Assembly (NCBI GenBank): GCA_003250495.1 | Contig: QKGH01000325.1 | Coordinates: 1 to 32,898 of the forward strand | Direction of reading: 5' to 3' | Origin: Marinobacterium sp. | GTDB taxonomy: Bacteria > Pseudomonadota > Gammaproteobacteria > Pseudomonadales > Balneatricaceae | DNA length: 32,898 bases | Part shown: in pieces, positions 15,903 to 23,355 of the stretch | How the letters are laid out: each line of letters starts with the position of its first letter | How positions within the stretch are numbered: position 1 is the first letter of the stretch | The notes under the pieces: generated by a model | Told to the model about the DNA's origin: nothing | The model's database searches: none | What the model saw: only the letters and a program-made list of their open reading frames with translations | Program-made: the position numbers and the translations under genes

Positions 15903-16397
15903 TCAGGCTTTGCCCAGCCGGCTCTGGCTCGCGCCACTGCTGCGGTTTCCGCCGCGGCCATAGAGATCCTGCTGGGAGCCCTTCCCCTGCAGCAGGCTCA
16001 GCAGTCGGTCGGTATTCTCTTTGCTGCGATGAACCAGCTGATGGTTGATCAGGCTTGAGTGTTGGCAGCGCTCCAGCGCCTCGCTCAATGCCTGCCAATC
16101 GTTTGCCAGGGTGCGGGCGGGTTCTGTCGGAAGTGTGTCTAGCAGTGCCGTCCACCCCTCCGCCGAGGCATTTACCCCGCAGGCCGCGAGGGCTTGCTGG
16201 CGGGCGGCAAAATTCTGCTCGATCTTGGGCAGCAGCTGGTTTTTATCGGCGGTTGCCTGCTGGATCTGTTCGAGATTTCGAGCTTCCAGTGCCGCGCGTT
16301 CGTTGAGGAGCAGGGATTCCAGCGCACACAACAGATCCGTACCCTCGACAATCAGGTTGCGCAGGGCGGTCAGGGCGCGTACGTCGGGCATCGGCAT
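15903..16397 (-). CDS. flgN: Flagellar export chaperone FlgN
   Basis: A 164-residue, mostly helical protein with a long amphipathic first half (LRNLIVEGTDLLCALESLLLNERAAL, with ARNLEQIQQATADKNQLLPKI following) typical of FlgN. FlgN binds the hook-filament junction proteins FlgK and FlgL and delivers them to the export gate. The C terminus is flexible and Gly/Ser/Arg-rich. It directly follows flgM on the minus strand; the ATG at 16397 shares one base with the flgM stop (TGATG), so translation is coupled. A TTG at 16400 and an ATG at 16391 are alternatives. The identification rests on length, helix pattern and the flgM-flgN pairing. Confidence 0.88.
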   Translation of the reverse strand: MPMPDVRALTALRNLIVEGTDLLCALESLLLNERAALEARNLEQIQQATADKNQLLPKIEQNFAARQQALAACGVNASAEGWTALLDTLPTEPARTLANDWQALSEALERCQHSSLINHQLVHRSKENTDRLLSLLQGKGSQQDLYGRGGNRSSGASQSRLGKA

Positions 16398-16714
16398 CAA
16401 CCGAAGAGCTTGTCGAACTGCAGCATGCGACCGGCAACGCGCTGGGCGTCGACCTGGTACTCACCGCTTTCGATCGCTTTCTTCAGTTCTGCAACGCGGT
16501 CGCTGTCGACTTCCGGTTGAGTGTCCAACTGTGCCTGGGCGTTTTGCAGCGCCTGGGCGGTGGCGCTGATCTTGACGGTATCTTCGGACGCTGGGTTGGC
16601 CGATGGCGTGACAGCGCCTGCGCGCCCCTGCGACGGGGTGCCGTTCTGCTGTTCGTTGACCCGGCTGCGCGCACTCGCATGAGTGGAGCCGAGGCCCGGG
16701 ATATCCATTGCCAT
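16397..16714 (-). CDS. flgM: Anti-sigma-28 factor FlgM
   Basis: The 105-residue protein binds FliA (sigma-28) and is exported once the hook is complete, releasing late flagellar transcription. The C-terminal half carries the sigma-binding helices and ends with RVAELKKAIESGEYQVDAQR and VAGRMLQFDKLFG, the classic FlgM signature. The N-terminal half is low-complexity, polar and probably unfolded, as in the family. The ATG at 16714 follows AGAGGTAA. A second in-frame ATG at 16708 is possible. A sigma-28 promoter lies 33 bp upstream, giving the usual feedback loop. Confidence 0.95.
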   Translation of the reverse strand: MAMDIPGLGSTHASARSRVNEQQNGTPSQGRAGAVTPSANPASEDTVKISATAQALQNAQAQLDTQPEVDSDRVAELKKAIESGEYQVDAQRVAGRMLQFDKLFG

Positions 16715-16746
16715 CTTACATTACCTCTTGCTGGTCTCAGCTAAGG

Positions 16747-16773
16747 GTGTCGGCCGGGGTGAGGAAAACTTTA
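16747..16773 (-). promoter_or_regulatory. Sigma-28 (FliA) promoter of flgM-flgN
   Basis: On the minus strand TAAA (16773-16770), exactly 15 bp, then GCCGACAC (16754-16747) fit the TAAA-N15-GCCGATAA consensus (4 of 4 and 6 of 8). The start would be about 20-25 nt before the flgM ATG. Autoregulated class III expression of flgM is known in other flagellated gammaproteobacteria. Confidence 0.8.
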
Positions 16774-16780
16774 GCGCTGT

Positions 16781-16798
16781 CGCCAGAATTTTCTGGCG
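16781..16798. repeat. Perfect inverted repeat upstream of the flgM promoter
   Basis: CGCCAGAA (16781-16788) and TTCTGGCG (16791-16798) around a 2-bp centre form a tight 18-bp palindrome. It lies between the end of flgA and the flgM promoter on the minus strand, 8 bp from the TAAA box. No T run follows, so it is either a 3'-end hairpin of flgA or a protein-binding site. The rest of this 217-bp gap shows nothing else clear. Confidence 0.7.
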
Positions 16799-16931
16799 GG
16801 GCTGCATGCACCGGATGGACGCATTGGCCGCCGGGCTCCAGGGCGCCTGGCCAACGCCGTCAATGCGGGTACCGACGTCAGTATAATCAGGAACGGGGAA
16901 GGGGGAAACCCAGGCTGGCGGCTAGCGTCAT

Positions 16932-17642
16932 TCAGGGCACGGAGACCACGCCGGCGGCGCTGACGGTGCCGCTGATTTCGCGTCCCGAACGCTCGTTACG
17001 GACACCGATGCGCTGTCCCAGGCGACCGTCTTCCAGTGCGATGCCGAAGGCCCGAATCAACAGGCCGTTGCCCCGTACCTCGATGGTCACACGATCGCCT
17101 TTGAGCACGGCCAGGGCCTCCTGCAATTGATGGGGGGAGAGGATCTCGCCCAGGCCGATGTCGGTTCTGGCGTTGAGACCGACCACGTCCTGCATCCGGG
17201 TGAAATAGCCGCCATCGAGTCGTACCACGTCCTGCTCGCTGAGGCCAAGGGATGATGCGGCGATCTTGCTGTTACGCCGGATCGGTGCGCGGGCGGTGAC
17301 GACGGTCATGAACTGCTGCACCCGGGCCGTCAGGAACAGGCTCCAGCTGCGGGGTGATTGGCAACTGGCTTTGGCCGTGACCCGGTCGCCGGTGGCGAAC
17401 GGGAGTTCTATCTGCAGGGGGTGGTTGCAGGGCGCGAGCGAAAGCGCGCTGTTGACCGGGTTTACGGTTACCTCGACCCGACTCTCTGGTACTCTTTCTT
17501 GGTAAGCCCGTTGTATGGCAACCGAAACCTGTTGTTCGATAGATGCCTCCGCGCTGGTTGCAGCGGCGGCTTGCGGGGGGAGCAGGGCTGTTAAAACAGT
17601 GGCGAACAGCAGACAAACTGTTGTTAAATTGGAAAAGTTCAC
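16932..17642 (-). CDS. flgA: Flagellar basal body P-ring formation chaperone FlgA
   Basis: A 236-residue periplasmic protein that helps FlgI assemble the P ring. The chosen GTG at 17642 follows AGGA and opens directly into a signal peptide (LTTVCLLFATVLTALLPPQAAA). The longer frame starting at a GTG at 17687 would place 15 polar residues before it. The mature part contains the SAF/FlgA domain features: RRNSKIAASSLGLSEQDV, GLNARTDIGLGEILSP, and the C-terminal GDRVTIEVRGNGLLIRA and GQRIGVRNERSGREISGTV. It is transcribed toward flgM and divergent from cheV, the classical arrangement in Vibrio and Pseudomonas. Confidence 0.94.
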   Translation of the reverse strand: MNFSNLTTVCLLFATVLTALLPPQAAAATSAEASIEQQVSVAIQRAYQERVPESRVEVTVNPVNSALSLAPCNHPLQIELPFATGDRVTAKASCQSPRSWSLFLTARVQQFMTVVTARAPIRRNSKIAASSLGLSEQDVVRLDGGYFTRMQDVVGLNARTDIGLGEILSPHQLQEALAVLKGDRVTIEVRGNGLLIRAFGIALEDGRLGQRIGVRNERSGREISGTVSAAGVVSVP

Positions 17643-17707
17643 GCCTAAGTCCTGGAACCGCAGGGCTTTAATGGTACGACATCGCACCGGCCTCGGAGTT
17701 TGAAACG

Positions 17708-17736
17708 ATCATGTCAGGGATACTGGATAGTGTAAA
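17708..17736 (-). promoter_or_regulatory. Candidate sigma-70 promoter of flgA inside the start of cheV
   Basis: On the minus strand TTTACA (17736-17731) and CATGAT (17713-17708) are 17 bp apart, matching the -35 at 5 and the -10 at 4 of 6 positions. The start near 17701 would leave a 59-nt leader before the flgA GTG. The -10 box overlaps the cheV ATG (17711). Confidence 0.35.
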
Positions 17737-18649
17737 CCTGCGTACCCAGATGGTGGGGCAGAACAGGCTTGAACTGCTGCTGTTCGGTCTGGAAACCAGT
17801 CAACGCTATGGCATCAACGTTTTTAAGGTCCGTGAGGTGCTGCAGTGTCCCGAACTGACTGAGGTCCCGCGGCAGACTACGGCGATCAAGGGCATGGCAC
17901 ATATCCGCGGGGAAACCATCCCGGTGCTGGATCTGTCCGAAGCGATCGGCCGTCGTCCCATCCCCGAAGAGGAACAGCGCAAGGCGTTCCTGATCGTGGC
18001 CGAGTACAATCGCCGCACGCTGGCGTTCCTGGTGCGCAAGGTCGATCGTATTCTGAATACCCAGTGGGATCAGATCATGCCGCCGCCGGCGGAGATCGGT
18101 TCGGAGAACTACCTGACGGCCGTCTTCGAGTACGAGGGCAAGCTGATCGAGATCTTGGATGTCGAGCAGATTCTGGCCGATCTGTACCCCATGCCCACCG
18201 ACGTCAGCGACGAGGTCGCCAACAAGGATGTGAGACAGCGGGCGCAGCAGTATCATGTCCTGATCGTCGACGACTCCGCCGTCGCCCGTAACCAGATGCA
18301 GCGCAGCCTGGAGAGTCTGGGGGTTAAAGTCACGGCGGCGAACAACGGTCGTCAAGCCTGGGAACTGCTGAAGGGGATGGCGGACAAGGGGGTCGATGTG
18401 GAGCAGCTGTTCCTGATGGTCATCTCCGATATCGAGATGCCCGAGATGGACGGCTACACGCTGACGGCGATGATTCGCGAGGACAATCGGATGCAGAAGA
18501 TGCATATCGTGTTGCACACCTCCCTGAGTGGCGGCTTCAACGTCTCCATGGTCAAGAAAGTGGGTGCTGACGGTTTCCTGGCCAAGTTCAATCCCAACGA
18601 TCTGGCGGCAGTCGTCGTCAACAGAATCAATCAGCAGCGCGCCAACTGA
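17711..18649 (+). CDS. cheV: Chemotaxis coupling protein CheV (CheW-REC)
   Basis: The 312-residue protein combines a CheW-like domain (about 15-165, FGLETSQRYGINVFKVREVL) with a C-terminal receiver (about 182-310). The receiver is intact: Asp187/Asp188 (LIVDDSA), phosphoacceptor Asp240 (VISDIEMPEMDG), Thr270 and Lys292. A short insertion (KGMADKGVDVEQLFLM) before the phosphorylated Asp is usual for CheV. CheV links receptors to CheA and its phosphorylation by CheA adjusts adaptation. It is divergent from flgA and sits directly before cheR. No clear sigma-54 or sigma-28 promoter was found in the 68-bp gap. Confidence 0.96.
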   Translation: MSGILDSVNLRTQMVGQNRLELLLFGLETSQRYGINVFKVREVLQCPELTEVPRQTTAIKGMAHIRGETIPVLDLSEAIGRRPIPEEEQRKAFLIVAEYNRRTLAFLVRKVDRILNTQWDQIMPPPAEIGSENYLTAVFEYEGKLIEILDVEQILADLYPMPTDVSDEVANKDVRQRAQQYHVLIVDDSAVARNQMQRSLESLGVKVTAANNGRQAWELLKGMADKGVDVEQLFLMVISDIEMPEMDGYTLTAMIREDNRMQKMHIVLHTSLSGGFNVSMVKKVGADGFLAKFNPNDLAAVVVNRINQQRAN

Positions 18650-18663
18650 CAACGGATGTGCCA

Positions 18664-19503
18664 GTGAATCGAAGCTTCAGGGTGGGTGCTGACGAGTTCC
18701 GTCAGTTCAGTGTATTTCTAGAACAGAGCTGCGGTATCTTGCTCGCCGAGCACAAGCAGTACCTGGTTCAGAGCCGTCTCGGCAAGATCATGCAAACCGA
18801 AGGCTGTGCCTCGCTGAGCGAGCTGATCGACCGCTTGAGGGGGCCGGGTGCGGGGGCGCTGAAGGAAAGCGTCATCAACGCGATGACGACCAATGAAACG
18901 CTGTGGTTCAGGGATGTCCATCCGTACGATATCCTGGCCAACCGGCTGTTGCCGGAGCTGCAGTCCACGCGCCGGTTCCAAAAGCTGAGGATCTGGTCGG
19001 CCGCCTGTTCGACGGGGCAGGAGCCCTATTCGATCAGCATGATCATCGATGAGTACAAGTGTACCAATCCCGGGGCTTTCAGCACCGGAGAAGAGATCGT
19101 CGCGACCGATATCTCCACCGCGGTGTTACAGCAGGCGCAGTGTGCCGAATATGAGTTGCTGGCCATTGGGCGGGGATTGTCGCAGCAGCGTTTGAAACGC
19201 TATTTCACCTCCGATCAGAGCGGTAGCTGGAAGGTGCGGGCCGATATTCGCGACCGGGTCCGGTTCCAGAGTTTTAACCTGTTGGGTCAGTATGCCGTCT
19301 TGGGGCAGTTCGACATCATCTTCTGCCGCAATGTGCTGATCTATTTCTCCTCCGATGTGAAGACCGAAATCCTGCGCAAAATGCACCGGCAGTTACGCCC
19401 CGGCGGATACCTGTTGCTGGGGGCCTCGGAATCACTGTCCGGGCTGTCCGACCTCTATCGCATGATCCACTGCCGCCCGGGCATCATCTACCAGGCGATC
19501 TGA
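18664..19503 (+). CDS. cheR: Chemotaxis protein methyltransferase CheR
   Basis: The 279-residue protein methylates receptor glutamates using S-adenosylmethionine. The N-terminal helical part contains INAMTTNETLWFRD. The methyltransferase core has the SAM-binding RIWSAACSTGQEPYSISMII, then IVATDIS, then FDIIFCRNVLIYF, and ends RPGGYLLLGASES. There is no pentapeptide-binding or TPR extension. Two GTG starts are in frame: 18658 has no ribosome site at proper spacing, whereas 18664 has GGA seven bases upstream, so 18664 is preferred. It starts about 14 bp after cheV and ends the cheV-cheR unit. Confidence 0.96.
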   Translation: MNRSFRVGADEFRQFSVFLEQSCGILLAEHKQYLVQSRLGKIMQTEGCASLSELIDRLRGPGAGALKESVINAMTTNETLWFRDVHPYDILANRLLPELQSTRRFQKLRIWSAACSTGQEPYSISMIIDEYKCTNPGAFSTGEEIVATDISTAVLQQAQCAEYELLAIGRGLSQQRLKRYFTSDQSGSWKVRADIRDRVRFQSFNLLGQYAVLGQFDIIFCRNVLIYFSSDVKTEILRKMHRQLRPGGYLLLGASESLSGLSDLYRMIHCRPGIIYQAI

Positions 19504-19516
19504 CGTCGCCGCCTCC

Positions 19517-19541
19517 CGGCAAGGCGGCACTGGCCTTGCCG
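19517..19541 (+). other. Strong GC hairpin just after cheR
   Basis: CGGCAAGGC (19517-19525), 7-nt loop, GCCTTGCCG (19533-19541) form a perfect 9-bp stem 14 bp after the cheR stop. It has no T run, so it may protect the 3' end or slow polymerase rather than end transcription alone. Confidence 0.6.
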
Positions 19542-19601
19542 CCCGTGCCGGAAAAACCTTGCCGCTCGGCCCGCTCGAAAACCGTATTTTTCATTGCCCG
19601 C

Positions 19602-19621
19602 GCCCGTGGTTTCGGGCTTTT
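19602..19621 (+). terminator. Possible intrinsic terminator between cheR and flgB
   Basis: GCCCG (19602-19606), loop TGGTTT, CGGGC (19613-19617) followed by TTTT. The stem is short but GC-rich and sits just upstream of the flgB sigma-54 promoter, so it would insulate flgB from cheV-cheR. Confidence 0.5.
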
Positions 19622-19628
19622 GCTGCAT

Positions 19629-19644
19629 TGGCATATGCATTGCT
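19629..19644 (+). promoter_or_regulatory. Sigma-54 promoter of flgBCDE
   Basis: TGGCATA, 4 bp, TTGCT fits the -24/-12 consensus TGGCACG-N4-TTGCW with exact spacing between the GG and GC pairs. It is 33 bp before the flgB ATG, so the start falls near 19655. Sigma-54 control by a FleQ/FlrC-type activator is the usual scheme for these genes in polar-flagellated gammaproteobacteria. Confidence 0.8.
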
Positions 19645-19676
19645 TTATTCCGGTTGGAGTAAAGGGAGAGTGATGC

Positions 19677-20075
19677 ATGGCGATCAATTTCGATTCGGCA
19701 CTGGGGTTACATGAAGACGCGTTGTTGCTGCGTGCGCGCCGGGCCGAAGTGCTGGCGAACAATATAGCCAACGCCGATACGCCGAACTTCCAGGCCCGCG
19801 ATATCGACTTCAATGCGATTCTCCGGGGGGAGAGCGAGCGGATGAGCATGGCCCAGGTCACCACGCAGTCCGGCCATATGAGTGACTTCATCGCGCCCGA
19901 CTTTGCCGCCGAGCTGATGTACCGAACCCCGATGCAGCCCTCCGTCGATGGCAATACCGTCGAAGTACAGCAGGAGATGGCGCGCTATACCGATAACGCC
20001 ATCCGCTTCCAAAGCTCCTTTACGTTACTCAACAGCAAGTTCAAGGGCCTGATGGGCGCAATCAAGGGTGAATAA
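19677..20075 (+). CDS. flgB: Flagellar basal-body rod protein FlgB
   Basis: The 132-residue proximal rod protein has the expected N-terminal motif LRARRAEVLANNIANADTPNFQARDIDF and a C-terminal helical end near AIRFQSSFTLLNSKFKGL. It is exported by the flagellar type III system and assembles onto the MS ring with FliE. The ATG at 19677 follows GGGAGAG. It is the first gene of flgBCDE and lies 2 bp before flgC. The length is normal. Confidence 0.96.
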   Translation: MAINFDSALGLHEDALLLRARRAEVLANNIANADTPNFQARDIDFNAILRGESERMSMAQVTTQSGHMSDFIAPDFAAELMYRTPMQPSVDGNTVEVQQEMARYTDNAIRFQSSFTLLNSKFKGLMGAIKGE

Positions 20076-20077
20076 CG

Positions 20078-20512
20078 ATGTCGCTGTCTAATGTGTTCAA
20101 CATCGCCGGTTCCGCCATGAATGCCCAGAGCATCCGGCTCAATACCACGGCCAGCAACCTGGCCAACGCCGAGAGCGTCAGCTCCAGCGACGGCGAGACC
20201 TATCGTGCCCGCAAGCCGGTGTTCCAGGTACAGCAGCCGTCAGCGGCTGACTATACCGCCGCCGAGGCGGGCCTGGTTCCCGGCCAGGGGGTGCAGGTTA
20301 CCCAGATCGTGGAAAGCGATGCGCCGCTGCGGATGGCGTACGAACCCAATCATCCGCTGGCGGATGAAAACGGTTACGTCTATTACCCCAATGTGAATGT
20401 GGTGGAGGAGATGGCCGATATGATTTCGGCCTCGCGCTCCTTCCAGATCAACACCGATATTATGAATACTGCCAAGCAGATGCTGCAGCGGACGCTGACG
20501 CTGGGCCAGTAA
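20078..20512 (+). CDS. flgC: Flagellar basal-body rod protein FlgC
   Basis: The 144-residue rod protein has the conserved N terminus FNIAGSAMNAQSIRLNTTASNLANAES and the C-terminal coiled coil with YYPNVNVVEEMADMISASRSFQINTDIM. The NPN-like YPNVNV is the family signature. Start ATG at 20078 is 2 bp after flgB stop, so coupling is likely. Confidence 0.97.
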   Translation: MSLSNVFNIAGSAMNAQSIRLNTTASNLANAESVSSSDGETYRARKPVFQVQQPSAADYTAAEAGLVPGQGVQVTQIVESDAPLRMAYEPNHPLADENGYVYYPNVNVVEEMADMISASRSFQINTDIMNTAKQMLQRTLTLGQ

Positions 20513-20534
20513 GGTGTGAACAGAGGCAGATGCC

Positions 20535-21218
20535 ATGAGTACAGTGGATGGAACGAGCAGTAGCTCGAATATCTATGAGCTGATCAATCAGCAGAATCAG
20601 TCGTCCAGCACCTCTTCGAGCAGTCAGGCGGCTGAAGACAGCGAAATGTTCATGAAGCTGATGATCGCGCAGCTACAGAATCAGGACCCGACCAATCCGG
20701 CGGATACCACCGATTTCATGCAGCAGATCTCCAGCATGAGCATGGTGGAAAGTATCAATAACCTGGTCAGCAACATCGATGACCTCGGCAGCTCGCTGCT
20801 CAGCGGTCAGGCGGCATTGCAGGCGTCGTCGATGGTGGGGCGCAGCGTGTTTGTCGAGTCCGATATCGCGCAGGTGACGGAGGTGGGCGGTCGCGTCGAC
20901 GGTTTGGTCTCGCTGGAGAACAGCGCCAGTGACGTGCGTATCTCTATCTACGACGGTGCTGGCAACCTGATTGACCGCAGCAATATGGGGAACGTGGAGG
21001 CGGGGGATCACAACTTCAGTTGGGTCGCCAATGAGGACCTTCCGGTGGGGAACTACCGCATAGTCGCCGAGCAGTTGGTTGGCGACGAATACGAACAGAT
21101 ACCGGCTTACATGGGGTTCACGGTCAACAGCGTGACCCTGGGCCAGAACGGCATTGGCATGACCATTAACACCAGCGCCGGCTCGGTGAGCATGGATGAA
21201 GTGAAACAGATCGGTTGA
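20535..21218 (+). CDS. flgD: Flagellar hook cap assembly protein FlgD
   Basis: The 227-residue scaffold caps the growing hook and is replaced by FlgK. The N-terminal part is Ser/Gln-rich and followed by MFMKLMIAQLQNQDPTNPADTTDFMQQI, the FlgD signature. The C-terminal part holds the Ig-like/tudor pair (from about residue 85; VSLENSASDVRISIYDGAGN and GNYRIVAEQLVGDEY). The gene is 22 bp after flgC and 14 bp before flgE. Confidence 0.96.
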   Translation: MSTVDGTSSSSNIYELINQQNQSSSTSSSSQAAEDSEMFMKLMIAQLQNQDPTNPADTTDFMQQISSMSMVESINNLVSNIDDLGSSLLSGQAALQASSMVGRSVFVESDIAQVTEVGGRVDGLVSLENSASDVRISIYDGAGNLIDRSNMGNVEAGDHNFSWVANEDLPVGNYRIVAEQLVGDEYEQIPAYMGFTVNSVTLGQNGIGMTINTSAGSVSMDEVKQIG

Positions 21219-21232
21219 ACGGGGATTAGAAC

Positions 21233-23209
21233 ATGGCAGGTTTCAGCACAGCGGTAACGGGCCTGAAAGCATCGTCGACGATGCTGGATGTGGCCGGTAA
21301 CAACATTGCCAACTCGAGCACCACCGGCTTCAAAGCGTCGCGGACCGAGTTCGGCGACATCTACGCGACCGCCGTAGTGGGCGCGGGCTCATCCAACATC
21401 GCCGGCTCGGGTGTCACGGTGACCGATATCGCTCAGGACTTCAGCGCCGGGACCATCGAGTTCACCAATAACAACCTGGACCTGGCGATCAACGGTTCGG
21501 GCTTCTTCCAGCTGGACGATGGCCAGGGCAGCGTGACCTACACCCGCGCCGGGGCGTTCGAGCTGGACAAAAACGGCTATATCGTGTCGAAGACCGGCAA
21601 ATATCTGCAGGGGTACGGCCTGGACGAGGATGGTAACCGCTTGCCGATCGGCAACCTGGCGGTGACCCAGAAGGAGAGCCCGCCAAAGGCGACCGAGAGT
21701 ATCGACCTGTCCTTCAACATCGACTCGCGCGAAGATCCGACCGAGTTGCTGACACCCTATGACAAGGACGAGCCGGCCTCCTTTACCTACACCACGACGG
21801 TGCGCAGCTACGACAGCCTCGGCAATGAGCATACGATCAAGTTCAATTTCGTCGAGCAGCGGCCGCAGAAAGAGGTGCACCGTCTCGCCTATGACGGCAC
21901 GTCGACGTTCACCCTTTCGGGGGTGTCAATCGATGCAACCGCATTCGATCCCACGGCGGCTGACAGCCGCGATGCGGCACCGGATGGCGCACAGCGGATC
22001 GGCGCAGATGCGCTGGCGGCGTTGCAGGATACCGATCCGCGTATTTTCGATGTGGAGTATGATGACGCGGATGGCCAGCTACGGGTGATCTTCAAATCCG
22101 ATTCCACCGAATATGGGGAGCTGTCGTCGTCGTTGGAGTATGTACCCAGCACCTCTACCACCCAGGCGGTGTCCTGGACGGCGAGTAACGAGCAGCAGTA
22201 TTTCGCGCTGACCGACACGCTGACCGGCGCGGCGGCAAACATCTCGATTGCCGGTGTACCGATTCAGATCGATCCGGGCACCGATACGTTGACCGCGGAA
22301 GATATCGCGAATGCGATCATCGCCAAGCGCTCGACGATCATTCAGGCGAACCCGGATATCGAGAACATCAGTTACGACGCGAACGTCGGTAGCAATGGCT
22401 CGCTGGTAGTCACCTATAAATCCGATGCGGGCGATGTTTCCGACCGGGTATTGGCGCTGAGCCAGGATTCGACGGTGTTTACCGGAACCGCGGATGCGAC
22501 GACGGGGATTATTGCGCCGGATGCCAAGATCGATGGCGATAACTCCTATCAGGGGGTTTACCGTGCCTACTCCTACTTGAACAACGAGGAGGCGCTGGAC
22601 ATGGGTAAAGCCAAGGATCCCGGCGAGGCGTCGGGTACCGAGGTCGGACCGGTGATCATCAAGTTCGATCCCTCCAACGGCCTATTGGTATCGGTAAACG
22701 GCAAGGAGGTCACGCCCGGAGCTCCGGTGCCCAAACTGACTATTTACGGCGCCGACCCGGCCGATCCGGATACTGAAATCACGCTGGATCTCGAAGGTTC
22801 TACCCAGTTCGCCTCGGCCTCCATCGTCAAAAGCCAGTTGCAGGACGGCTACACGAAAGGCGATCTGATCGGCGTCACCTTCTCGAGCACGGGGGAGATG
22901 GTGGCATCCTTCAGTAACGGCCAGAACCAGTCGCTGGGCGTCGTGGCGGTTGCCACGTTCGAGAACCAGTCCGGCCTGCAGCCCAGTGGCGATACGGAAT
23001 GGAGTGCGACGCTGACGTCGGGCGATGCAATCCTCAACCCGCCGGGAACCGGTTTGAACGGTACGCTGCGTTCCGCGGCGCTGGAATCCTCCAACGTCGA
23101 TCTGTCGGCGGAGTTGGTGAAACTGATCGAGGGGCAGCGTAACTTCCAGGCGAACTCCAAGACGCTTGAAACCCTGAATACCGTGACCCAGACCATCCTG
23201 CAGATCTGA
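21233..23209 (+). CDS. flgE: Flagellar hook protein FlgE (long form)
   Basis: The 658-residue hook subunit is longer than the roughly 400 residues of Salmonella FlgE. The N terminus (LKASSTMLDVAGNNIANSST, then DLAINGSGFFQL) and C terminus (AALESSNVDLSAELVKLIEGQRNFQ) are typical D0/D1 parts. The extra length lies mainly in the middle, where two similar segments (about 224-295 and 335-405) share the pattern GV.I...D..A.I...YD....G.L.V.YKSD. They resemble the insertion motif of hook/flagellin-type proteins. The gene ends flgBCDE; a hairpin and a new sigma-54 promoter follow. Confidence 0.96.
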   Translation: MAGFSTAVTGLKASSTMLDVAGNNIANSSTTGFKASRTEFGDIYATAVVGAGSSNIAGSGVTVTDIAQDFSAGTIEFTNNNLDLAINGSGFFQLDDGQGSVTYTRAGAFELDKNGYIVSKTGKYLQGYGLDEDGNRLPIGNLAVTQKESPPKATESIDLSFNIDSREDPTELLTPYDKDEPASFTYTTTVRSYDSLGNEHTIKFNFVEQRPQKEVHRLAYDGTSTFTLSGVSIDATAFDPTAADSRDAAPDGAQRIGADALAALQDTDPRIFDVEYDDADGQLRVIFKSDSTEYGELSSSLEYVPSTSTTQAVSWTASNEQQYFALTDTLTGAAANISIAGVPIQIDPGTDTLTAEDIANAIIAKRSTIIQANPDIENISYDANVGSNGSLVVTYKSDAGDVSDRVLALSQDSTVFTGTADATTGIIAPDAKIDGDNSYQGVYRAYSYLNNEEALDMGKAKDPGEASGTEVGPVIIKFDPSNGLLVSVNGKEVTPGAPVPKLTIYGADPADPDTEITLDLEGSTQFASASIVKSQLQDGYTKGDLIGVTFSSTGEMVASFSNGQNQSLGVVAVATFENQSGLQPSGDTEWSATLTSGDAILNPPGTGLNGTLRSAALESSNVDLSAELVKLIEGQRNFQANSKTLETLNTVTQTILQI

Positions 23210-23225
23210 TACCTCGCTGTTGGCG

Positions 23226-23249
23226 CTCTCCGGCCGTGCGGCCGGGGAG
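23226..23249 (+). terminator. Hairpin after flgE, probable terminator
   Basis: CTCTCCGGCC (23226-23235), loop GTGC, GGCCGGGGAG (23240-23249) form a 10-bp stem with one T-G wobble, 17 bp after flgE. A pyrimidine-rich stretch (CTCCCTTCTCTCC) rather than a clean T run follows. It would separate flgBCDE from flgFGHIJ. Confidence 0.55.
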
Positions 23250-23287
23250 GGCTCCCTTCTCTCCGGTAATGCTGTCCCGTCTTTAGC

Positions 23288-23303
23288 TGGCATATCCCTT
23301 GCT
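23288..23303 (+). promoter_or_regulatory. Sigma-54 promoter of flgFGHIJ
   Basis: TGGCATA, 4 bp (TCCC), TTGCT is the same element as that before flgB, with identical half sites and spacing. It lies 53 bp before the flgF ATG. The split into flgBCDE and flgF-onward units with separate sigma-54 promoters is like that in Pseudomonas. Confidence 0.82.
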
Positions 23304-23355
23304 ACTTTCCCGGTAGGCCGTATCGAGCGGCAAAGATTTACCTGTTGGAGCGGAT

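Noticed and set aside
16870-16895. TATAAT on the plus strand between flgM and flgA
   Set aside because: No plus-strand gene follows and no -35 at proper distance; most likely chance.
17588-17599. CTGTTAAAACAG palindrome in flgA, LexA-like
   Set aside because: The half sites are only 4 bp apart, not 8, and it lies within coding sequence.
17668-17687. TGG...CGC pattern before cheV as a sigma-54 promoter
   Set aside because: The spacing between the GG and GC pairs is one base short and the half sites are poor.
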